Shown here: piece after piece, positions 11,846 to 12,056 of the stretch
How positions within the stretch are numbered: the stretch's first letter is position 1
Layout: each line of letters begins with the position of its first letter
Assembly: GCA_017387265.1 (NCBI GenBank)
Contig: JAFOFM010000024.1
Coordinates: 1 to 12,056, forward strand
Direction of reading: 5' to 3'
Length of the DNA: 12,056 nucleotides
From: Peptococcaceae bacterium
Lineage (GTDB): Bacteria > Bacillota > Peptococcia > Peptococcales > Peptococcaceae
The notes under the pieces: model-generated
The model's database searches: none
Told to the model about the DNA's origin: nothing
Seen by the model: the letters and a program-made list of their open reading frames with translations, nothing else
Translations under genes and position numbers: made by a program

Positions 11846-12056
11846 ATGCGAAATCACTGGAAAAAACGGATGATGCCCCTGTTTTTATGCGGGCTTCTGG
11901 TTATGCTGGTGACTGGATGTGGAGCGAATGCGCCTGCACCGGATAACAGCCAGGATGTGCCGGAAGCGCAGGAAGAGCAAAAACAGGAAACCGTGACAGA
12001 GCTGCCGGCTGTGGATGATGGCATCGCAGTTACCGGGACGGTGGTATCGGCTGGCG
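11846..12056 (+). CDS. Lipoprotein, N-terminal part (3' truncated)
   Basis: Seventy residues are visible before the window ends. The N-terminus is a typical type II signal peptide: basic WKKR (5-8), a hydrophobic stretch (about 9-22) and a lipobox VTGC with the acylated cysteine at position 25. After it comes an acidic, Gln/Pro-rich spacer (about 29-56), then DGIAVTGTVVSAG, which could open a small beta-rich domain. The protein should be exported by Sec, lipidated by Lgt and cut by LspA, and anchored to a membrane. GAAAGGAG (11831-11838) is 7 bases before the ATG. It starts 33 bases after the preceding unknown gene, so the two are probably co-transcribed. The function cannot be inferred from this fragment. 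Confidence 0.85.
   Translation, partial: MRNHWKKRMMPLFLCGLLVMLVTGCGANAPAPDNSQDVPEAQEEQKQETVTELPAVDDGIAVTGTVVSAG

Noticed and set aside
1..12056. CRISPR, insertion sequence, phage or integrative element
   Set aside because: No regularly spaced repeats, transposase or integrase motifs, or terminal inverted repeats were seen; gene content is housekeeping throughout.

Overview
The window looks like a chromosomal segment from a Bacillota (Firmicutes) bacterium of moderate GC content. The main signs are strong AGGAGG-type ribosome binding sites, a DnaD-domain protein paired with a DnaI/DnaC-type helicase loader, an Asp23/Gls24-like domain, an FMN riboswitch controlling an ECF-type riboflavin transporter subunit (RibU), and a DinG helicase with an N-terminal DEDDh exonuclease. 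S-adenosylhomocysteinase and a lipoprotein with a Gram-negative-compatible lipobox would fit Negativicutes, but that placement is a guess. No mobile element, CRISPR array, tRNA or rRNA was seen; this is mostly housekeeping sequence.

Layout. (1) 1-3960, plus strand, is a tight operon: the C-terminal part of an M20 (peptidase T-like) peptidase, sfsA, a P-loop NTPase fused to an Asp23-like domain, a DnaD-domain replication protein and a DnaI/DnaC helicase loader. The first three genes overlap, so they are probably translationally coupled. (2) 3961-4948, plus strand, is a riboflavin uptake unit: promoter, FMN riboswitch, intrinsic terminator and ribU. (3) A bidirectional terminator at 4987-5031 separates ribU from the convergent minus-strand ahcY-dinG pair (9103 down to 5054), which has its own promoter near 9181-9209. 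(4) ttcA (10139 down to 9306, minus) has its own promoter and terminator. (5) Back-to-back promoters at 10247-10315 drive ttcA leftward and folD rightward; folD is followed by an unrecognised 179-residue protein and the start of a lipoprotein that runs off the window.

How the genes relate. DnaD and the loader together suggest initiation or restart of replication, with DnaD remodelling DNA and the loader delivering the replicative helicase. RibU imports riboflavin and is shut off by FMN through the riboswitch. AhcY clears S-adenosylhomocysteine, and FolD supplies one-carbon folates, so both feed the methyl cycle. DinG and TtcA are nucleic-acid maintenance enzymes that both carry apparent Fe-S or metal-binding cysteines.

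The observations most worth following are the P-loop/Asp23 fusion protein beside the replication genes, including a slippery A-run that could cut it exactly between its domains; a three-way competition of RNA strands in the ribU leader; a DinG that keeps both the exonuclease residues and the four Fe-S cysteines; and the unknown protein after folD. I did not find clear evidence for a wholly new multi-gene system.
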